This document shows positions 62,093 to 64,000 of a stretch of 64,000 nucleotides of DNA, in pieces (the first letter of the stretch is position 1; the number at the start of each line of letters is the position of its first letter). The notes beneath the pieces are model-generated. The model was not told the origin of the DNA and ran no database searches. It worked only from the letters and a program-made list of their open reading frames with translations. This DNA comes from Lagopus muta (taxonomy: Eukaryota; Chordata; Aves; Galliformes; Phasianidae): NCBI RefSeq assembly GCF_023343835.1, contig NC_064442.1, positions 16,230,501 to 16,294,500 of the forward strand, given 5' to 3'. A program made the translations under genes and the position numbers.

Positions 62093-64000
62093 CTACATAA
62101 AGTGACAAAATTGACATTGGTCAGCCTTAACTCTGTCCAGGTAGCACATGCCTTTCCCTCCCCCAGACTGATTCAACTATCATTCAGAAGTTGGAATGTT
62201 CAGAAGTTTCACCCTTTGCTGAATTTTGAAGACTTTTTTTAAATTCAGCTTTTCTCAATTCTTGTTTCCAGGATGCCACTTAATTGAAAAGGGCCTTATT
62301 ATCATAGTAAGATGCATTTGCTGGCGGAGGCAGTGCCAGCAGAAATCTCACCTAGAGACTGTTCACCATCCCTTGATTTTGGACAGCCTTGGCTGCCGTT
62401 TTATCTCACCCTGCTGGGGGCAGCTCAGTGGATTAGGCCTGTGGTAACAGCACCGCAGCCAAACGCAGTGCTTCTGATCCTCTGATGGTGGTGTTGTGTC
62501 TCCTTGAAGTCCTCACGCACAAGTGAAACTGTATCTATGCCAGCAATATTTACTGATGTGAATTACTTTTCCCTATAAAGCTTACAGGCATGTGCATGTT
62601 AATGTGGCTATTCCTGCATTCTGAAGAGAATTTCTGATGGAAGTGACTTCATGTTGACAGAGGAAAGCTTCCATATTTTCCAGCAAACAGAAAGCCAGAT
62701 CCCTGTAAACCTCTCCTTATCATACATCTCCATCTCGCAGTGTTACCTACATCACAGTAAAAAGCTAATTTGCAGAAGTGTTATGGTAATCTGACCTGTA
62801 ATAACTTGATCAGACTCTTGCAGAATTTTTTCCTCACAGCCTTTTGCCCTAGGCAGTCTCTAGTAAGAATAGATAACATCAAGACATTGTTGGTCTATTT
62901 AATTACGTATTAATAGCAAGCAGCTGTTCACAAGCTCTAAGCTGGGACTTTTTGGGTTTAAATACCAGAAGAAGTGCTTGTAACTTTCGTTTCTCTCTAA
63001 TACTTGAAGATTCATTGATTCTTTCTAAAGCAGGAAGATCTCTTGGGGTCACACACTGATCTGGTAACCCAGGCCATTGGACCTCCTTGGATCAATTATA
63101 ACTTTAAAGAGGCTGTATTTTGAGGGGAAAAAAAAGAAAAAAGTATTTCTTTAACTGTTGCAGATAAGAGATACTTCATTCTTGCCCGATGGATAGTTGC
63201 TCTCCGTGGAAGCTTGCTTGTCACAATGAATTTGTCTAGATTTGACTTCATTTAGATAGCAGCTGCTTTAAGTCTTTTGCTTGGAAACTGAAGAGCCTGC
63301 TGTGAGCATGCTTGTGTTCATCTGGAAGTACTTACAGAGGACGCTGTTTCTTGCTTCTCTTGAAGTAAATAGATTTAGTTCCTTGATTTTTTTTTTCTTT
63401 TCCAAGCCCAAAATAGCACTTGTGACTTTTTTTATCATCTCACTAGGATGTTACAGCAGATGGCCCTTAAAGGATGACAGTGCTTGTGGGACTTGCACAT
63501 TGGCTGACCAACAGAAGAAGAAAGTGGGTCTACGAGGCGCCCGTGTTACCAACAGTCTTTTGCTCTGATGATCAGTGTATATTCATGTTGCTCGAGGTTC
63601 TCACAGAAGATCCAAGTTCTCTTAATCTGTAGTCAATTAAGTAGTAAAATGCACTGGGTCAGTAGCACAGGGAATGTCTGTGGTATTTTGCAGTCACGCA
63701 GAGCTCTCTGCCCCTGTTTTCAGCCAGCTGGAAGCTGTACAGCTGCAGTTAGCCCAGGGCTGAGTCAATAGTGAAGGCTGAGAGTCCAGGCTACGTGCCA
63801 CAGCAACATGACCACATGGTTTCCATTTTGCTCCCAGCGCAGTCTGAGCTCAGTCTACCTTCACACAGCCTGTACGTGTAGATCTTTTGTGTGTGTGTCC
63901 AGTGGGAAGTTAGAGGAATTGCAGAATCCAAAGTGAAGCACAGATCTCCAGTTCTATCGATTGGCACCTGAATTTCTCCTGCACCCTCAACCTTGTACCT
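62093..64000 (-). other. CA12 5' intron region, right edge
   Basis: The missing signal-peptide exon and the short following exon should lie upstream, to the right. I found no convincing match in this 1.9 kb, so they are probably outside the window. Confidence 0.55.

Noticed and set aside
63860..63910. Possible CA12 exon 2 on the - strand (KIYTYRLCEG followed by gtagac)
   Set aside because: The expected short exon should encode a KWTYxG-like end. This only shares TY and G and lacks a clear upstream acceptor, so I did not annotate it.

Overview
The window is eukaryotic nuclear DNA from a bird, most likely a galliform close to chicken. The signs are spliced vertebrate genes with GT-AG introns, CpG-island promoters, many CR1 LINE 3' fragments (in both orientations) and one fragment resembling the avian Galluhop/mariner family. 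No prokaryotic operon, CRISPR array, tRNA or rRNA was seen. Gene order follows the vertebrate block LACTB - RPS27L - RAB8B - (APH1B) - CA12, found on human chromosome 15.

Layout from left to right. A CR1 end (1-285) abuts the CpG-island promoter of LACTB. LACTB lies on the + strand with six coding exons (449-6476, 520 codons) and encodes a mitochondrial serine beta-lactamase-like protein with SISK, YST and HTG motifs. RPS27L lies on the - strand, tail to tail with LACTB, with four coding exons (13831 down to 10502, 84 residues) and a CR1 in its second intron. RAB8B lies on the + strand with eight coding exons (17850-39205, 207 residues), a 13.5 kb first intron and about 4 kb of 3' UTR carrying several AATAAA signals. 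CA12 lies on the - strand at the right end, with eight exons seen (62092 down to 51019). Its first exons lie beyond, or are not recognised in, the right edge.

Between RAB8B and CA12, where other vertebrates carry APH1B, there is no intact gene. Instead a CpG island (about 45.85-46.4 kb) is followed by a collinear series of decayed pieces resembling APH-1 (46.25-49.39 kb). The conserved GxxxG helix motif and the buried histidines are gone. I read this as a unitary APH1B pseudogene, and it is the most interesting item here. Other points are a GC-AG intron in CA12, an 11-residue shortening at the CA12 stalk/membrane junction, a very G-rich 92-nt first intron in RPS27L, a mariner end just upstream of the RAB8B promoter, and a near-consensus CTCF-like site at the island of the dead APH1B.

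The genes are not a functional unit. They act in mitochondria (LACTB), ribosomes (RPS27L), exocytic vesicle traffic (RAB8B), and extracellular pH and CO2 handling (CA12). Exon limits were derived by hand from reading-frame continuity, splice consensus and recalled family sequences; no database search was run.
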